The position numbers and the translations under genes were made by a program. The notes under the pieces are model-generated. The model was not told the origin of the DNA. It saw only the letters and a program-made list of their open reading frames with translations, and ran no database searches. Shown here in pieces: positions 12,292 to 13,977 of a stretch of 13,977 nucleotides of DNA; position 1 is the stretch's first letter, and each line of letters begins with the position of its first letter. This DNA is from JBBQVO01 sp038211505 (GTDB lineage Bacteria > Chloroflexota > Dehalococcoidia > DSTF01 > JACRBR01), in the NCBI GenBank assembly GCA_038211505.1, contig JBBQVO010000083.1, positions 1 to 13,977 on the forward strand. Direction: 5' to 3'.

Positions 12292-13977
12292 ATGATACGA
12301 GGTCATAAGGTTTGGATCGCTACGCTGTCGCTGGGGGTGCTGGCCGCCGCCGCGCTGGTGTTGCCCGGCATGTTCAGCTCAGACGCCCCCCGGGCGCACG
12401 CCTTTACGGCGCCCACGGATAAGAACTACATCGCCATCGACTGCAATCCGTCGACCGCGGCGATCGATGACAACTGCACGTACCCATCGGGCACATTGTC
12501 AGTCGATGTCGACGTCGTCGCCGCCAACGTCACCGGCCTCTCCGGCGAGAATCCGATTGCGGCCTTCAACTTCGAGGTGATCGCGCCGAAGGCCGTGCTG
12601 CTGCCGAAGAACGGCGTCAACACGACGAACGACTCGAACCCCGATCTCCTTGATGCCAATCTCGCCGGCACCTGGGGCTTCCAGCCCTCGCCGATCAAGG
12701 ACTGCACGGGGAACGCGGCGTACGGGTTCTGCTTCAACACCGACACCACGAAGTCGGACTCGTTCCTCTCCGCGTTCAACACCGCGGCGACGACGCCGTA
12801 CACCATCGGCACGATCACGCACATCGGCCAGGTCCACTACTCCGTCGTCGCCGACGGCACGGCGCTGATCGATCTTGAGGGCGCTTCTGTTGACAACGGC
12901 GCGCCGCAGGCTGAGTGCCCGCAGGACCAGGACGGCACCGGCGCCGTCTGCTTCAACGCCACCATCACCATCGGCGCCGCCGTCGGTGGCACGCCGACCG
13001 CAACCGTCGCCGCACCGACCAACACCGCCACCGCGACGAAGACGAACACCGCCACCGCGACGAACACCGTCGCCGCGGCGACGAACACGCCCACCAACAC
13101 CGCCACCGCCACGCGCACTAACACGCCGACGGTGACGAACACGCCCGCCCCCGGCTCCACCGACACTCCCGTACCGCCCGCGACGGACACGCCGACTCCG
13201 TCGCCGACTGCGACGAACACCGCCACGGCGACAATCACGAGCACGCCGGGTGCCAACGACACGCCGACACCGGTCGCCACGGACACCGTCACAGCGACCG
13301 CTACGAACACGCCTGGCGCGAATGACACGCCGACACCGGTCGCCACGGACACCTCCACAGCGACGAGCACGGTCATCGCCGACACCGCAACGCCGGTCGA
13401 CACCGAGACGCCCGTGCCGACCGCAACGTCGACGGTCGTGGCGACGGAAACGCCCGTCGGATGCGACACGCCGGAGCCGACGGCCAGCGTCGTCGCGACG
13501 ACGCAAACGCCCGGTACGACGCAAACGCCCGGCACGACGCACACGCCGGGTACGACGCGCACGCCGGGAACGACGCACATGCCGGCAACGACGCACACGC
13601 CCGGAACGACGCAGACGCCGGGAACGACGCACACGCCGGGAACGACGCGGACGCCGTCCACTCACACACCGGAAGCGACCGAGACGGAGGATGCGATCGC
13701 CACCGCCACCGACACGCCGGTGTGCACGACACCGACGGTGATCTCCTCGACGGCGACGCCGGTCAACACGGCGACCGCGACGAGCACCACCGTCATCCTG
13801 ACGCACACTCCGACCCCGAACTCCACGACGCCGCCACAGTCGACGGCGACGCCCGTAACGCCCGCGGCCACGTCCACGTCGACGCCCGCCAACGCCGTGC
13901 TGGCCGCGCAGACCGGCGGCAACAGCGCCGCCGCCCGCGCCGGCGCCGCTGCCGGCACGACAGCGCTGCCGAACGCC
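12292..13977 (+). CDS. Secreted cohesin-like protein with long Thr/Pro linker, 3' end missing
   Basis: The frame stays open to the last base, so at least 562 residues are encoded. ATG 12292 has GGGAGG four bases upstream and begins a typical signal peptide (MIRGHKVWIATLSLG, cut after APRAHA near residue 37); ATG 12277 is an in-frame alternative. Residues about 38-232 are a cohesin-like domain: LSVDVDVVAANVTGLSGE, IAAFNFEVIAP, then IGQVHYSVVADGTALIDLEG. It shares the IDC, FNFE and NPDLL..A...G.W landmarks with domain A of the 6437 protein. After that nearly everything is Thr, Pro, Ala, Asn and Val with TNTATAT-type patterns, including two tandem repeat blocks. The last visible residues change to an Ala/Gly-rich stretch ending TTALPNA, perhaps the start of a surface-anchoring signal. 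The linker could span a cell envelope and is a likely glycosylation target (inference). Confidence 0.8.
   Translation, partial: MIRGHKVWIATLSLGVLAAAALVLPGMFSSDAPRAHAFTAPTDKNYIAIDCNPSTAAIDDNCTYPSGTLSVDVDVVAANVTGLSGENPIAAFNFEVIAPKAVLLPKNGVNTTNDSNPDLLDANLAGTWGFQPSPIKDCTGNAAYGFCFNTDTTKSDSFLSAFNTAATTPYTIGTITHIGQVHYSVVADGTALIDLEGASVDNGAPQAECPQDQDGTGAVCFNATITIGAAVGGTPTATVAAPTNTATATKTNTATATNTVAAATNTPTNTATATRTNTPTVTNTPAPGSTDTPVPPATDTPTPSPTATNTATATITSTPGANDTPTPVATDTVTATATNTPGANDTPTPVATDTSTATSTVIADTATPVDTETPVPTATSTVVATETPVGCDTPEPTASVVATTQTPGTTQTPGTTHTPGTTRTPGTTHMPATTHTPGTTQTPGTTHTPGTTRTPSTHTPEATETEDAIATATDTPVCTTPTVISSTATPVNTATATSTTVILTHTPTPNSTTPPQSTATPVTPAATSTSTPANAVLAAQTGGNSAAARAGAAAGTTALPNA
13243..13374 (+). 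repeat. Two tandem 66-bp units in the Thr/Pro linker
   Basis: Two in-frame units, 13243-13308 and 13309-13374, encode TPGANDTPTPVATDT followed by V/S and a TATATN or TATSTV tail. The core ACACGCCGACACCGGTCGCC is identical in both, which points to recent duplication. Confidence 0.8.
13498..13659 (+). repeat. Nine tandem 18-bp units in the Thr/Pro linker
   Basis: Nine consecutive 18-base units encode TT(Q/H/R)TPG, with one TTHMPA and a final TTRTPS. The period keeps the frame, so gain or loss of units by slippage changes linker length without breaking the protein. Confidence 0.85.

Noticed and set aside
13243..13659. Regular spaced repeats that could suggest a CRISPR array
   Set aside because: Units are 18 and 66 bases, directly adjacent with no unique spacers, and keep a Thr/Pro reading frame.
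12499..13806. A 435-codon minus-strand frame rich in Arg and Gly
   Set aside because: It is the antisense of the Thr/Pro linker repeats; its composition follows from the repeat and it shows no protein features.

Overview
The window is GC-rich DNA, on one coding strand throughout, and most resembles a Chloroflexota genome (Dehalococcoidia, Thermomicrobia or Anaerolineae relatives). The reasons are secreted proteins with long Thr/Pro/Asn/Ala linkers, cohesin and dockerin modules outside a cellulosome, TTG and GTG starts with strong Shine-Dalgarno sites, and dispersed GTCATCCTGAACG-type intergenic repeats. This placement is an inference from style; no marker gene is present.

Layout. Positions 1-744 hold the 3' part of a CorA-like divalent-metal channel. 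Positions 745-1209 are a repeat-rich spacer. Positions 1210-1860 encode a cytoplasmic FrnE/DsbA-like thioredoxin-fold protein. Positions 1861-2453 are a long, AT-richer leader region with a candidate promoter, a dyad and hairpins. After that the window is one surface-protein locus: a secreted protein with calcium-binding Asp repeats and a dockerin (2454-4550); a multi-pass GT-C glycosyltransferase of the DUF2723 type (about 4748-6223); a two-domain cohesin-like protein ending in a dockerin (6437-8287); a single-cohesin protein with a Gly/Ser linker and C-terminal membrane segment (8551-9699); a repeat-rich protein whose cohesin-like fold appears split by inserted beta repeats and which ends in a dockerin (9820-12165); and a cohesin-like protein with a very long Thr/Pro linker, cut by the window end (12292-13977).

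How the genes may work together. Four proteins carry cohesin-like domains, three carry dockerins, and two have features fitting surface attachment, so the parts for a calcium-dependent protein assembly on the cell surface are together. No glycoside hydrolase or other enzyme is recognisable among the dockerin proteins, so this is not a normal cellulosome; a structural, adhesive or matrix role is more likely. The DUF2723 glycosyltransferase among Thr-rich secreted proteins suggests O-glycosylation of their linkers. Dockerin recognition positions fall into two classes (Ser-Thr in the 2454 and 9820 proteins, Val-Thr and degenerate in the 6437 protein), suggesting two binding specificities. Gene junctions carry hairpins that look like terminators, so the genes are probably several transcription units that share leader motifs.
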